A stretch of 64,000 nt of DNA from Halomonas litopenaei. GTDB lineage: Bacteria; Pseudomonadota; Gammaproteobacteria; Pseudomonadales; Halomonadaceae. The notes beneath the pieces are model-generated. The model ran no database searches, was not told the DNA's origin, and worked only from the letters and a program-made list of their open reading frames with translations. How positions within the stretch are numbered: position 1 is the stretch's first letter; the number at the start of each line of letters is the position of its first letter. Positions 46,396 through 55,466 of the stretch are shown here, in pieces. The stretch covers positions 219,752-283,751 of the forward strand of contig NZ_PXNS01000003.1 in the NCBI RefSeq assembly GCF_003045775.1, given 5' to 3'. Made by a program: the position numbers and the translations under genes.

Positions 46396-46611
46396 TCAAA
46401 AAATTCGATGATGGCGAAGACGTCTCGGAAGCCCTCGGCCTGTCCAGGGCTCGGCGCCCCAATCAGACACAAGGACGGGGGCAACGTCGACTTTCCTGTG
46501 TGGATGATCGTGTCTCTCGACGAGGAAGCCAGCCGCCTGGGAGTGACTCGCCAATCGATCATCGAGGTGTGGCTGGCCGAGCGCCTGGAGCAGTGCGCGA
46601 ACAGGCCCTAG
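46376..46611 (+). pseudogene. brnA: Decayed BrnA/CopG-type antitoxin gene
   Basis: Starting at the ATG at 46376 inside the brnT remnant, the product reads MKARTLDQK, shifts frame within the A-run near 46400 to FDDGEDVSEALGLSRARRPNQ, and shifts again near 46470 to NVDFPVWMIVSLDEEASRLGVTRQSIIEVWLAERLE. The last part is a well-kept ribbon-helix-helix antitoxin domain and could in principle be translated alone from the ATG at 46408 (67 residues). With two frameshifts the full antitoxin is lost. Confidence 0.75.
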
Positions 46612-47168
46612 CGATCCTGGTCGAGCTCGGGAGAACCCGGCGTCTCCATGGGATCGCCGGAGCGGTCCTGGGACCAGGGGCCACTGCCCTGCTCCAGCCG
46701 ATCGAGCTGGCGCTCGAGCTTGCCGATCACGCTTATCAGTTGATGACACTCGCCCTGAGAGAGAGCGGCCACCACATCGGCCTCCCATTGCAAGGCATCG
46801 GGGATCAAGTCGGCCAGTAAGGCCTGCCCCGCCTCGGTCAGTCGCAGGTGCTGTACACGCTGGTCACTGGGCGAAGGCGTTCTTCGGATCAGACCGCGCT
46901 CCTCCAGGGCCTGTACGGCCCGAGAAATACGCACCTTATCCATGCGAGTAGCTTGGGCGATCTGCTTGGCCGATAGCTCATCGAGGTGCGACAACCACGC
47001 CAGCACTCGCCACTGGGCAATGGTCAACTGGTAACGTTCGGCGTACATCTGCGAAAGCGCCTGACTCAAACGGTCCGCCAGACTGTTCAGCCGGTAAGGA
47101 AGGAACTGCAAAAGATCCAGATGCGGTACCCCGCTGCTGGTCGGTGTTTCTCGCTTACGCGAGCCCAT
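46608..47168 (-). CDS. MarR family transcriptional regulator
   Basis: 186 residues with a winged helix-turn-helix core: ELSAKQIAQATRMDKVRISRAVQALEERGLIRRTPSPSDQR (about 65-105) is the MarR DNA-recognition region and wing. The tail after residue 150 is polar and Gly/Pro/Asp-rich. The start is uncertain: the ATG at 47168 (MGSRKRE) is chosen, while 47195 and 47237 are in frame. Its 3' end overlaps the antitoxin remnant by 4 bases. Target genes and ligand are unknown; the diguanylate cyclase gene follows a gap on the same strand. Confidence 0.82.
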   Translation of the reverse strand: MGSRKRETPTSSGVPHLDLLQFLPYRLNSLADRLSQALSQMYAERYQLTIAQWRVLAWLSHLDELSAKQIAQATRMDKVRISRAVQALEERGLIRRTPSPSDQRVQHLRLTEAGQALLADLIPDALQWEADVVAALSQGECHQLISVIGKLERQLDRLEQGSGPWSQDRSGDPMETPGSPELDQDR

Positions 47169-47306
47169 GGCCTCGCCCCCGTGGTCAGCGTCCATCGCGA
47201 CAGCGCCACGCCAGCGTGGCACGCCACCATCCGCCACTGACGATAACCGGGAACGCCAGAACCGGCAACGTAGCTCGCGACCTTACCATCAGCATCGCTT
47301 TTGCAC

Positions 47307-48512
47307 TCACGCCTGGCTCTCGCGACAGGCTACTACCTGGTCTCTGCCGTCACGCTTGCCGACGTAAAGCGCCTTGTCGGCGCGATGAATCAGCACTTCC
47401 AGATTGTCCTCATCGGGCCGGGCTTCGACAATGCCGATGGTAACGGTGACCGCCGCCCCCCTCTCACCCCCCTCAAACGGCAGCGCCAGGTCGGCGACCG
47501 CTCGATGCAGACGTTGTGCGACCGGCAAAGCGTCACTCAAGGAGGTATCAGGCAATGCGACCACGAACTCTTCGCCGCCGAAACGCGCGATCAGATCATG
47601 GGAACGCAGTGACTCGGCACACACTCGGGCGATCTCCATCAGCACTCGGTCTCCATGACTGTGGCCCCAGGTGTCATTGATGGTCTTGAAGTGATCGACA
47701 TCCAGCATAAACAGGCTGAAGGGCGCCTGTACTTCCCGGGCAGACTCAAACATGCTCTGGGCCCGCTTCATGAAGTGCCGACGATTGGCGAGACCGGTCA
47801 AGGCATCGCGCTCGGCCAGCCGTCTCAACTGACCTTCAAGGGACTGACGATGCGCCATCTCACGAAGCAATTGTCGGTTTTGGTCGCGCTCTTCGCTCAA
47901 TATCGCGAACTGCTTGCGCTGCAGGCGCTCTACCCGCAGCAAGGTGCAGAACCCGACCGCATTGGCCATGATCAACAACAGCGCCATGCGCAACACATCG
48001 ACGGACGAACTGTCGGCAAAGATGGCAGAGGCGCACAGAAAACCGATACCCAGATACAGGCTCGCCATCGCCACCACGGTGAGCAGGTTGGGAATCAGCA
48101 GATAAAAGGCCATGGTAGCAACGATGACAGCCATCATCTGCGTCGAAAGGGAGTCTGGACGCAGCGGAACAATCAGGATGATGCCCGTCGCCATAACCCA
48201 CAACGGCAAAGCATGCAGCCAGAGGCGCTGCGAATAGCTTCCCCATCGACCAATCGCCCAAGCCAGAAAAAGACAGCTACCGACGACGACCACGCGCATG
48301 GCCAGCAACAGGTAGAGCTCGCGGCTCTGGCCGACATAAAAGTAATCGGAAATCGAGAACATGCCGAATATCAATGCGGCAAGCATCCAGGCCAGTCGTG
48401 ACTCGCAGCGCACCCTCGGCTTGATCGCGCGGCGATACCAGGCTTCTCGCTCAGTTTCACGAAACTGTCCAGTTAACCAATGCACCAGATGGGGCATCTT
48501 TGCCATCGACAC
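47307..48512 (-). CDS. Membrane-bound diguanylate cyclase (GGDEF)
   Basis: 401 residues: an N-terminal six-helix membrane sensor (about 38-215), a short coiled linker, and a GGDEF domain (about 235-395). The active site reads GGEEF, preceded by the product-inhibition I-site RSHD at the correct five-residue distance, so a catalytically competent, feedback-controlled enzyme that makes cyclic di-GMP from two GTP is expected. The input signal is unknown. The gene is monocistronic; the 690 bp on its upstream side are the largest AT-rich gap in the window. Confidence 0.9.
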   Translation of the reverse strand: MSMAKMPHLVHWLTGQFRETEREAWYRRAIKPRVRCESRLAWMLAALIFGMFSISDYFYVGQSRELYLLLAMRVVVVGSCLFLAWAIGRWGSYSQRLWLHALPLWVMATGIILIVPLRPDSLSTQMMAVIVATMAFYLLIPNLLTVVAMASLYLGIGFLCASAIFADSSSVDVLRMALLLIMANAVGFCTLLRVERLQRKQFAILSEERDQNRQLLREMAHRQSLEGQLRRLAERDALTGLANRRHFMKRAQSMFESAREVQAPFSLFMLDVDHFKTINDTWGHSHGDRVLMEIARVCAESLRSHDLIARFGGEEFVVALPDTSLSDALPVAQRLHRAVADLALPFEGGERGAAVTVTIGIVEARPDEDNLEVLIHRADKALYVGKRDGRDQVVACRESQA

Positions 48513-49206
48513 TTGCTGTTCTCCCTGTGCATAGGCTCGACGTCTGATGACCGATGCCCACTACCTTCGTCATGTCGAGATCGAAGGGACTTTTGTCCAC
48601 TTCACGTTGACGGCGTCTTATTATTTTTTAAACAAACGCTTATATGACTTTAAGATAACTCAATAACACGATGATAACGTTACTTTTCGTGGCAGCACTG
48701 CCCAATTCTATGCTTTTCGCGGCAATGGCACAGCGTCTGTCATGCTCTCTCGAAGTCCACTTCACTTGCAGGGAAGTAGCCCCCATCTCGTATTGCGGCC
48801 TTCACACCCCGCTGGCTATCACGACGCCGATCCACACTTGCCCAAAGTGGGTGGGCGCAGTCTAGGCGACCTTTCCCCTGCGCTCATACTGTCGCCTGAC
48901 GCCTTGGGGATAGTGTCTACACCGCACCCAACCGCCAAGTGAAGTTTCGCACCACGGTATTGCTATAGACGTATGTCTTATCCCATCAATCTCATGTTTT
49001 TAAAGGGTAAATCAGATACCGGTGGGGTTGGCACCGTCTCTCTAGCGATAAGGCCTGGAATATAGTTTCAAATGAAACTATATTCCAGGCATGCCATAGC
49101 GATGATGTGACCGCCTCGACCCGAGCTTTATCACAGGACTCAGTATGCAGTGGGGCGGCGAGCATCCCGACACGACACCTCATCATCCTGAGCGGAGGAT
49201 TTCCCG
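48513..49206. other. AT-rich intergenic region upstream of hmgA
   Basis: About 690 bp between the divergent GGDEF and hmgA genes, clearly less GC-rich than its surroundings, especially at 48600-48720 and 48950-49090. I find no supported gene. Apart from promoters it contains the 38-bp palindrome listed separately. The composition may reflect a promoter-rich control region or a remnant of transferred DNA. Confidence 0.6.
49053..49090. promoter_or_regulatory. 38-bp palindrome upstream of hmgA
   Basis: A perfect inverted repeat with 17-bp arms (GCCTGGAATATAGTTTC and its complement) around AAAT, ending 116 bp before the hmgA start. It is too long and too AT-rich for a normal terminator. The best guess is a dimer-of-dimers operator for the homogentisate operon, for example for an IclR-type HmgR, or a cruciform element. 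Confidence 0.6.
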
Positions 49207-50526
49207 ATGTCCCGACGTCTCGACCAGACGCCGCTTGCGTATCAAAGCGGTTTTCGTAATCACTTCGCCAGCGAAGCGCTACCCAGCGCCCTGCCTCAGG
49301 GGCAGAACTCGCCCCAGCGCTGCGCCTACGGGCTCTACGCCGAGCAGCTCACCGGCTCGGCCTTCACCGCGCCGCGCAGCCATAACCTGAGAAGCTGGCT
49401 CTACCGCATCCGCCCCTCGGTGGCCCAGAGCGCCTACCGCCCGCTGGAGCACGGCGGTCTCGCCACCGCACCGCTGTCGCGTCCCGCCGCGGACCCCAAC
49501 CAGATGCGCTGGGACCCGGCTCCCCTGCCCGAGGCGGCCACCGACTTCATCGATGGTCTTGCCACCATCGCGGTCAATGGCGACGCCGGCACCCAGGCCG
49601 GCTGCGGTGTCCATGTCTATGCCTGCAACCAGGACATGACCGAACGCTTCTTCTACAACGCCGACGGCGAACTGTTGATCGTGCCTCAGCTGGGCACCCT
49701 GCGCCTGGGCACAGAGTTCGGCGCGCTCGAGGTGGGCAACGGCGAGATCGCGGTGATCCCGCGCGGGGTCAAGTTCCAGGTCCGCATCAGTGAGGGCGAC
49801 CAGGCCCGGGGCTATGTCTGCGAAAACTACGGCAGTCCCCTGGAGCTGCCGGGGCTCGGCCCCATCGGCGCCAACGGCCTGGCCAACCCGCGCGACTTCC
49901 AGTCGCCGGTGGCCGCCTACGAGGACCTCGAGGGCGACTTCGAACTGGTGGCCAAGTTCTCCGGGGCTCTGTGGGCGACCCGGCTGGACCACTCGCCGCT
50001 GGACGTGGTCGCCTGGCACGGCAACGTGGCGCCCTACAAGTACGACCTGGCCAACTTCAACACCATCAATACGGTCAGCTTCGACCATCCGGATCCTTCG
50101 ATCTTCACCGTGCTGACGTCGGCGTCGGACACCGAGGGCATGGCCAACATCGACTTCGTGATCTTCCCGCCGCGCTGGATGGTGGCCGACAACACCTTCC
50201 GCCCGCCCTACTTCCATCGCAACCTGATGAGCGAATTCATGGGCCTGATTCACGGCGAGTACGACGCCAAGGCCGAAGGTTTCCTGCCCGGCGGCGCCAG
50301 CCTGCACAACTGCATGTCGCCCCACGGCCCCGACGCCGAGACCTTCGAGAAGGCCTCCGACGCCAGCCTCGAGCCTCAGTATCAGGGGGCGACCCTGGCC
50401 TTCATGTTCGAGAGCCGCTACGTCTTCCAGCCTACCGAAAAGGCGCTGGCCGCCGATTTCCGCCAGCGCGACTACGTGGATGTGTGGAAGGGACTCAAGT
50501 CCCACTTCGATCCGACGCGGCCCTGA
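49207..50526 (+). CDS. hmgA: Homogentisate 1,2-dioxygenase
   Basis: 439 residues. The enzyme opens the ring of homogentisate with O2 and ferrous iron to give maleylacetoacetate. The start [23 protein letters not shown] and the iron-site block [38 protein letters not shown] are diagnostic. GGAGGA lies before the ATG. First gene of an hmgA-fahA-maiA operon that converts the tyrosine and phenylalanine product to fumarate and acetoacetate. Loss of it in other bacteria causes brown pyomelanin pigment. Confidence 0.96.
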   Translation: MSRRLDQTPLAYQSGFRNHFASEALPSALPQGQNSPQRCAYGLYAEQLTGSAFTAPRSHNLRSWLYRIRPSVAQSAYRPLEHGGLATAPLSRPAADPNQMRWDPAPLPEAATDFIDGLATIAVNGDAGTQAGCGVHVYACNQDMTERFFYNADGELLIVPQLGTLRLGTEFGALEVGNGEIAVIPRGVKFQVRISEGDQARGYVCENYGSPLELPGLGPIGANGLANPRDFQSPVAAYEDLEGDFELVAKFSGALWATRLDHSPLDVVAWHGNVAPYKYDLANFNTINTVSFDHPDPSIFTVLTSASDTEGMANIDFVIFPPRWMVADNTFRPPYFHRNLMSEFMGLIHGEYDAKAEGFLPGGASLHNCMSPHGPDAETFEKASDASLEPQYQGATLAFMFESRYVFQPTEKALAADFRQRDYVDVWKGLKSHFDPTRP

Positions 50527-50559
50527 CCGACCTCTGCTTTGACCACAAGGAACCCTCTG

Positions 50560-51582
50560 ATGAAACTGGCCACCCTCAAGAGCGGACGCGACGGCGAGCT
50601 GATCGTCGTCTCCCGCGACCTGACCCACGCCGTACGCGTGCCGCAGATTGCCACCACCCTGCAACAGCTCGTCGAAGACTGGGACGAGCTGGCCCCGCGC
50701 CTTGAAGATATCTACCAGCGCCTCAACGACGGCGCCGCCGAGGAGGCCTTCGAGCTCGATCTTCAAGCGCTGCACTCGCCGCTGCCGCGTACCTATCACT
50801 GGGCCGACGGCTCGGCCTATCTCAACCATGTGCAACTGGTGCGCCAGGCGCGCAACGCCGAGATGCCAGAGACCTTCTGGACCGACCCGCTGATGTACCA
50901 GGGCGGCGGCGACAGCTTCATCGGTCCCTACGACGATATCGAGGCGGTCAGCGAAGACCACGGCATCGACTTCGAGGGCGAGATCGCGGTGATCACCGAC
51001 GACGTGCCGATGGCGGTGAGCCCCGAACAGGCAGCCGGCCACATCAAGCTGCTGATGCTGGTCAACGACGTCAGTCTGCGCGGCCTGATCCCCGGGGAGC
51101 TGGCCAAGGGCTTCGGCTTCTTCCAGGCCAAGCCGGCCTCGAGCTTCTCGCCGATCTGCGTCACCCCGGACGAACTGGGCGAGGCGTGGAAGGATGGCCG
51201 CGTGCACCTGCCGCTGACGGTCCATCTTAACGGCGACAAGTTCGGCGAGCCCGAGTCCGGCCCGGACATGATCTTCAACTTCCCGCAACTGGTGGCCCAC
51301 GCCGCCCGCACCCGCTACCTGGGCGCCGGCGCGGTGGTCGGCTCCGGCACCGTGTCCAATCCGGATCCGAATGGCGGTCCCGGAAAGCCGGTGGCCGACG
51401 GCGGCGTCGGCTACAGCTGCCTGGCCGAGGTACGAATGGTCGAGAAGATCCTGCACGGCGACAGCAAGACGCCCTTCCTGCGCTTTGGTGACCGGGTGCG
51501 CATCGAGATGTTCGACAAGGCCGGCCAGAGCATCTTCGGCGCCATCGACCAGCGGGTGGTGAAGTACCAACCCAAGGACTGA
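50560..51582 (+). CDS. fahA: Fumarylacetoacetase (FAH family)
   Basis: 340 residues, the shorter bacterial FAH type. It cleaves fumarylacetoacetate into fumarate and acetoacetate, the last step of the pathway. Metal-binding acidic residues lie in DFEGEIAVITDDV (about 142-154), and the block LVNDVSLRGLIPGELAKGFGFFQAKPASSFSP is typical. The ATG at 50560 has AAGGA upstream, 33 bp after the hmgA stop, so it is co-transcribed. It has no obvious signal peptide. Confidence 0.93.
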   Translation: MKLATLKSGRDGELIVVSRDLTHAVRVPQIATTLQQLVEDWDELAPRLEDIYQRLNDGAAEEAFELDLQALHSPLPRTYHWADGSAYLNHVQLVRQARNAEMPETFWTDPLMYQGGGDSFIGPYDDIEAVSEDHGIDFEGEIAVITDDVPMAVSPEQAAGHIKLLMLVNDVSLRGLIPGELAKGFGFFQAKPASSFSPICVTPDELGEAWKDGRVHLPLTVHLNGDKFGEPESGPDMIFNFPQLVAHAARTRYLGAGAVVGSGTVSNPDPNGGPGKPVADGGVGYSCLAEVRMVEKILHGDSKTPFLRFGDRVRIEMFDKAGQSIFGAIDQRVVKYQPKD

Positions 51583-51727
51583 GCCAGCCCCCTTAAGTCC
51601 TGGGGCGGACGTCCACCACCGTCGACACCTCGGCCCTCGACGCCCGCCGTCCCCGGCGGGCGTCCCGCCACCGCTCGGGCCGCCACACGAGCATCGCGCC
51701 CGCCCCCGCCAATTTCTGGAACCTGCC

Positions 51728-52363
51728 ATGCAACTCTACGGTTACTTTCGCTCTTCGGCGGCCTATCGCGTGCGCATCGTCGCCAATCTAAAGGGCATCA
51801 CCCTCGACCATCACCCGGTCAATCTGGTCAAGGGCGAGCAGCGTGATGCCGACAATCTGGCGCGCAATCCCCAGGGCCTGGTGCCGACCCTGGTCACCGA
51901 CCAGGGACAGGCGCTGACCCAATCCCTGGCGCTGTGCGAATACCTCGACGAGCGCTACCCCGAACCGCCGCTGCTGCCCGGCTCCGCCGAGCATCGGGCG
52001 AAGATCCGGGCGCTGGCCCAGGCCGTCGCCTGCGAGATCCACCCGCTGAACAATCTGCGGGTGCTCAAGCACCTGACCGGCGAACTCGGACTATCGGATG
52101 ACGCCAGGCTCGCCTGGTACCGCCACTGGGTAGCAACGGGGCTGACCGCCGTCGAGGCGATGCTTGAGCACACCATGGGCGACTTCTGCGTCGGCAATGA
52201 GCCGACCCTGGCCGACGTCTGCCTGATACCCCAGGTGTTCAACGCCGAGCGCTTCGAGTGCGACCTCGTGCCCTTTGCGCGAGTGCGCGCGGTATCGGAG
52301 CGAGCGCGAGCGCTGCCGGCCTTCGACAAGGCGGCACCGGGTGTTCAGCCAGACGCTGTGTGA
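51728..52363 (+). CDS. maiA: Maleylacetoacetate isomerase (zeta-class GST)
   Basis: 211 residues: an N-terminal thioredoxin-like domain with the zeta signature YFRSSAAYRVRI (catalytic serine and cysteine-region equivalent SSA) and a C-terminal helical GST domain with QAVACEIHPLNNLRVL. It isomerises maleylacetoacetate to fumarylacetoacetate using glutathione, so the gene order here is step 1, step 3, step 2. It follows fahA by 145 bp. A terminator lies about 75 bp downstream. Glutathione supply is represented by gshB later in the window. Confidence 0.93.
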   Translation: MQLYGYFRSSAAYRVRIVANLKGITLDHHPVNLVKGEQRDADNLARNPQGLVPTLVTDQGQALTQSLALCEYLDERYPEPPLLPGSAEHRAKIRALAQAVACEIHPLNNLRVLKHLTGELGLSDDARLAWYRHWVATGLTAVEAMLEHTMGDFCVGNEPTLADVCLIPQVFNAERFECDLVPFARVRAVSERARALPAFDKAAPGVQPDAV

Positions 52364-52438
52364 GATCGGCTACAATAAGCCGACTAAGGAAACACTGACG
52401 GAACGATGTTTGCCTCCAAGCAGCAGCATCGACACCGC

Positions 52439-52470
52439 GAAGGGAGCGCGAAAAGCGCTCCCTTCGCTTT
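52439..52470 (+). terminator. Terminator of the hmgA-fahA-maiA operon
   Basis: GAAGGGAGCGC and GCGCTCCCTTC form an 11-bp stem around GAAAA, followed by GCTTT. It lies upstream of the ribosome site of the next gene, which shows that the efflux gene starts after it rather than at the in-frame ATG at 52406. Confidence 0.8.
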
Positions 52471-52513
52471 CCCTGACCCGACCGTCACCGTACCTGACAC
52501 CAAGGAGTTGCGT

Positions 52514-53722
52514 GTGCTGAACCCGACCTCCCGCGCCACCGTGGCCCTGCTGGCGGCGCTGACCGCCCTGGGCCCGCTGGCCACCGACATGTACCTGCCG
52601 GCCATGCCAGCCATGCGCGAGGCGCTGGGCACCGGAGCCGATCAGATCCAGCTGACCCTGTCGCTGTATCTGATCGGCTTCGCCATGGCGCAGCTACTGT
52701 GCGGTCCGCTGTCCGATCGCTTCGGTCGCAAGCCGGTGCTGGCACTCGGGATGGGGGTGTTTCTGCTGGCGAGCCTGGTCTGCGCCTTCGCGCCGAATAT
52801 CGAGACGCTGCTGGTGGCGCGCTTCTTCCAGGCCCTGGGTGGCTCGGCGGGGCCGGTGCTGGGCCGCGCCGCGGTGCGCGACATCCACGGCCCCTTCGAG
52901 GCCAGCCGCATCCTCTCCTACATGGCCAGCGTCATGGCACTGGCCCCGGCGCTGGCCCCGGTGGTCGGTGCGGGGCTACTGGTGTGGTTCGGCTGGGACG
53001 CCATCTTCCTGCTGCTGGCGCTCTACGCCGCCGCCATGCTGGGGCTGATCGCGATGATGCCCGAGCCGCTGCCGCTGGACCGACGCCAGTCGATCAAGCC
53101 CTCGGCTCTCGCCGTCACCTTCAGGTCGCTGCTCGGCCAGCGCGACTTCGTCGGTTATACCCTGGCCAACGCCGCTGCGTTCTCCGGCCTGTTCGCCTTT
53201 CTGTCGGGTTCGTCGTTCGTGCTGATCGACTATATGGGGGTCAGCCCCGACGTCTACGGCTACCTGTTCGCCGCCATCGTGCTCGGTTTCTTCATCGGCT
53301 CGCTGACCAGCGCCAAGCTCAGCCGTCGCCGCAGCCGTCACCAGCTGCTGGTCGCCGCCAGCCTGATCGCCGCCCTCGGCGGCTCTGCCATGGCACTGCT
53401 CGCGCTGGCCGGGGTGCATACTCCCTGGGCAGTCATCGGCCCCCACATGGCCTACATGATCGGCTTCGGCATCATCATGCCGCAGACCATGGGCGGCGCC
53501 CTGGCGCCCAACCCCCACTGCGCCGGCTCGGCCTCGGCGCTGTTCGGCTTTATCCAGATGAGCATCGCCGCCGGTGTCGGTGCCCTGGTCGGACAGTTCC
53601 ACGACGGCACCTCCCACAGCATGGCCATCGCCATCGGCCTGTCCGGCGTGCTGGCGCTGATCTGCTACCACTTTATCGTCACCGACAAGGGCGCCCTGGA
53701 AGCGCAGACGGCGTCGGCCTGA
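52514..53722 (+). CDS. Bcr/CflA family multidrug MFS transporter
   Basis: 402 residues from a GTG start at 52514 with AAGGAG upstream; a longer frame from 52406 runs through a terminator and is rejected. Twelve membrane helices with the MFS loop motif GPLSDRFGRKPVL (about 75-87) and the Bcr-type opening GPLATDMYLPAMP. Members export drugs such as bicyclomycin or, in some cases, sulfonamides and cysteine-pathway compounds, driven by protons. The gene stands alone; a bidirectional hairpin follows. Confidence 0.87.
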   Translation: MLNPTSRATVALLAALTALGPLATDMYLPAMPAMREALGTGADQIQLTLSLYLIGFAMAQLLCGPLSDRFGRKPVLALGMGVFLLASLVCAFAPNIETLLVARFFQALGGSAGPVLGRAAVRDIHGPFEASRILSYMASVMALAPALAPVVGAGLLVWFGWDAIFLLLALYAAAMLGLIAMMPEPLPLDRRQSIKPSALAVTFRSLLGQRDFVGYTLANAAAFSGLFAFLSGSSFVLIDYMGVSPDVYGYLFAAIVLGFFIGSLTSAKLSRRRSRHQLLVAASLIAALGGSAMALLALAGVHTPWAVIGPHMAYMIGFGIIMPQTMGGALAPNPHCAGSASALFGFIQMSIAAGVGALVGQFHDGTSHSMAIAIGLSGVLALICYHFIVTDKGALEAQTASA

Positions 53723-53754
53723 CGACCAAGCGCTACGGGACCCGCGAACCTTAA

Positions 53755-53794
53755 CGACAGCGGCCCCGCCTGTTTTCAGACGGGGCCGCTGTCG
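53755..53794. terminator. Bidirectional hairpin after the Bcr/CflA gene
   Basis: A 14-bp stem, CGACAGCGGCCCCG with CGGGGCCGCTGTCG, around a 12-base T-rich loop, lies between the convergent efflux and membrane-protein genes. Very stable; no long T-run after the stem. Confidence 0.7.
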
Positions 53795-53810
53795 CTTCAG
53801 CAGGGCGTAT

Positions 53811-54215
53811 CTACTGACGCCAGGCGCGCACGAACATCCAGGTGCCGATGCCCCAGGCGCCGTTGACCATAAAGCCGATGGGGAAGATCGCCGGGTCGAT
53901 GCCGCGCCCCTTGAGCGGGAACACCACCAGCATGGCCACCAGGGTCAGGGCGATGCCGCCGAACAACCCTGCCTTCCACCAGCCCCCCTGATCGATCCGC
54001 CTGAGCGCGAACACCAGCATCATCACAAGCCCCCAGACGCCGCCCCAGAAACTCGCCGAAAACCAGGCCGGCACGCCCAGGGGGGCGGCGGGTGAGGTGG
54101 AATAGGGGGCAAAGGGGATCACCCCGTAGGCGTGCAACAGCCCCACTACCGGCTGGTGGAAACACAATACAGCGAGAAAGCCGGCGACAAAGGCCAGAAC
54201 AAGATGACGGGTCAT
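53811..54215 (-). CDS. Unknown four-helix membrane protein
   Basis: 134 residues with four predicted membrane helices (about 4-24, 50-72, 83-101 and 110-130). No catalytic or binding motif stands out and I cannot name the family. A short linker segment at 30-50 is Pro/Ser/Ala-rich. An upstream ATG context is present at 54215. It lies between the efflux gene (convergent) and the PhzF gene (same strand, 78 bp upstream), with which it may share a transcript. Confidence 0.7.
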   Translation of the reverse strand: MTRHLVLAFVAGFLAVLCFHQPVVGLLHAYGVIPFAPYSTSPAAPLGVPAWFSASFWGGVWGLVMMLVFALRRIDQGGWWKAGLFGGIALTLVAMLVVFPLKGRGIDPAIFPIGFMVNGAWGIGTWMFVRAWRQ

Positions 54216-54293
54216 GCAAGACTCCAGAAAGTGCAGTGACAGGGTGGTAAAGGCACGGGCTTCGGTGACGCCTCGATCACCAAGGACGATGCC

Positions 54294-55190
54294 TCAGTCA
54301 CGAGGATAGAGACCACCCTCGCCCATCAGCACCGCCTGCCCGGCGATCTCGACGGTGACCTTGTCCTTGTCGTCGCGGGTGGCGCGGGCGTGGATCTGGC
54401 TTGGGCGGTGCATCGCCTCGCCCTGGTGGATGCGCCAGTTGTTGCCCTGGCTCTTCGACTGCTGTCCCAGAAATCCCGCCAGCGCCGCCGCCGCGCTGCC
54501 GGTGGCGGGGTCCTCGACAAAGCTGCCGGCGTGGCGCGAGAACATGCGTGCGTGAATCTCGCCGGATTCCTTGGCCTCGCGCACATAGAAGTAGACCTGC
54601 TCCACGGCGCTGGGTGACACGTGGCGCTGCCAGGCTTCGCCATCGAGCGCCAGCCGCGCCAGCGCCTGGACGTTGACCAGTTCGACCAGGTGAAACGGCA
54701 ATCCGCAGGAGGCCTGGACCGGGTCCGCGGCGACGTCATCGAGCTCGAGCCCGGCCAGCTCCGCTGCGCTGGACTGGCCCAGCGTGCTGGTGCCGACCTC
54801 CGGCGTGCGCGCCATCTTGAAGCGTGCCAGGTCGCCCTCGTAGGTCACCTTGAGCGGCCCGCCAGCCAGATCCAGGATGACCGGGCTATCGGCGCTGACC
54901 TCGCCAGCATGCACCAGCCCCTGGGCGGCGATCAGATGGGCCACGCCAATGCTCGGATGGCCGGCAAACGGCAGCTCGCGGTGAGGAGTGAAGATACGTA
55001 CCGGAAAATGCCGGCTCGCCTGGGCCCGCCCGACGAAGGCCGTCTCGGCCAGGTTCAGCTCGTTGGCGATGGCCTGCATGCGCTCCCCCGCGATACCGTC
55101 GGCGTCGAGAAACACCGCCAGTGGATTCCCGGCGAACGGTTGGTCGGTGAACACATCGAGCAGGTAGTAGCGGGTCAGGGACGGCAGCAT
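54294..55190 (-). CDS. PhzF family isomerase/epimerase
   Basis: 298 residues with the two-domain diaminopimelate-epimerase-like PhzF fold. The catalytic glutamate is Glu49 (NLAETAFV), and the conserved FTPHRELPFAGHPSIG and FVEDPATGSAAAALAGFL blocks mark the two half-domains. Apart from phenazine producers, such proteins are general isomerases of unknown substrate, and no phenazine genes are here. The ATG at 55190 has GGAG upstream. Residues preceding it in the longer frame are not conserved-looking. Confidence 0.88.
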   Translation of the reverse strand: MLPSLTRYYLLDVFTDQPFAGNPLAVFLDADGIAGERMQAIANELNLAETAFVGRAQASRHFPVRIFTPHRELPFAGHPSIGVAHLIAAQGLVHAGEVSADSPVILDLAGGPLKVTYEGDLARFKMARTPEVGTSTLGQSSAAELAGLELDDVAADPVQASCGLPFHLVELVNVQALARLALDGEAWQRHVSPSAVEQVYFYVREAKESGEIHARMFSRHAGSFVEDPATGSAAAALAGFLGQQSKSQGNNWRIHQGEAMHRPSQIHARATRDDKDKVTVEIAGQAVLMGEGGLYPRD

Positions 55191-55466
55191 AGGCGGCTCC
55201 ACTTGGACTTGGTAGACCAGGGCCAGGCTACATGCGCCCGACACCGGTGGCGCCTTCCAGCATAGAGGCCCCGGCGTCCACCTTGCCAGCGCGCGAACGA
55301 GCAAACCCCTCTACGGCAAAGTCAACGCTAGAGCGTTGGCAAGCATCCGTCACTGCCTTGACGGCCTCCCTAATCTGATGAGGGGCACGGCAAGCGCTCT
55401 TCGAGGCTGAACTCAGTGTGCACCAGCGGTACACTAGCGCCCGTTCCCACTGCCGAGGCCGCCGTG

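Noticed and set aside
48513..49206. Small genes in the AT-rich gap before hmgA
   Set aside because: The short frames lack ribosome sites and protein-like composition; the region reads as control DNA.
49279..51729. 816-residue minus-strand frame opposite hmgA and fahA
   Set aside because: Shadow of two well-identified enzymes; no domain pattern of its own.
52406..52513. Upstream start for the Bcr/CflA transporter
   Set aside because: The interval contains the terminator of the preceding operon; the GTG at 52514 has an AAGGAG site.
54294..55190. Phenazine biosynthesis locus
   Set aside because: A lone PhzF-family protein is common in bacteria without phenazines, and no other phz gene is present.
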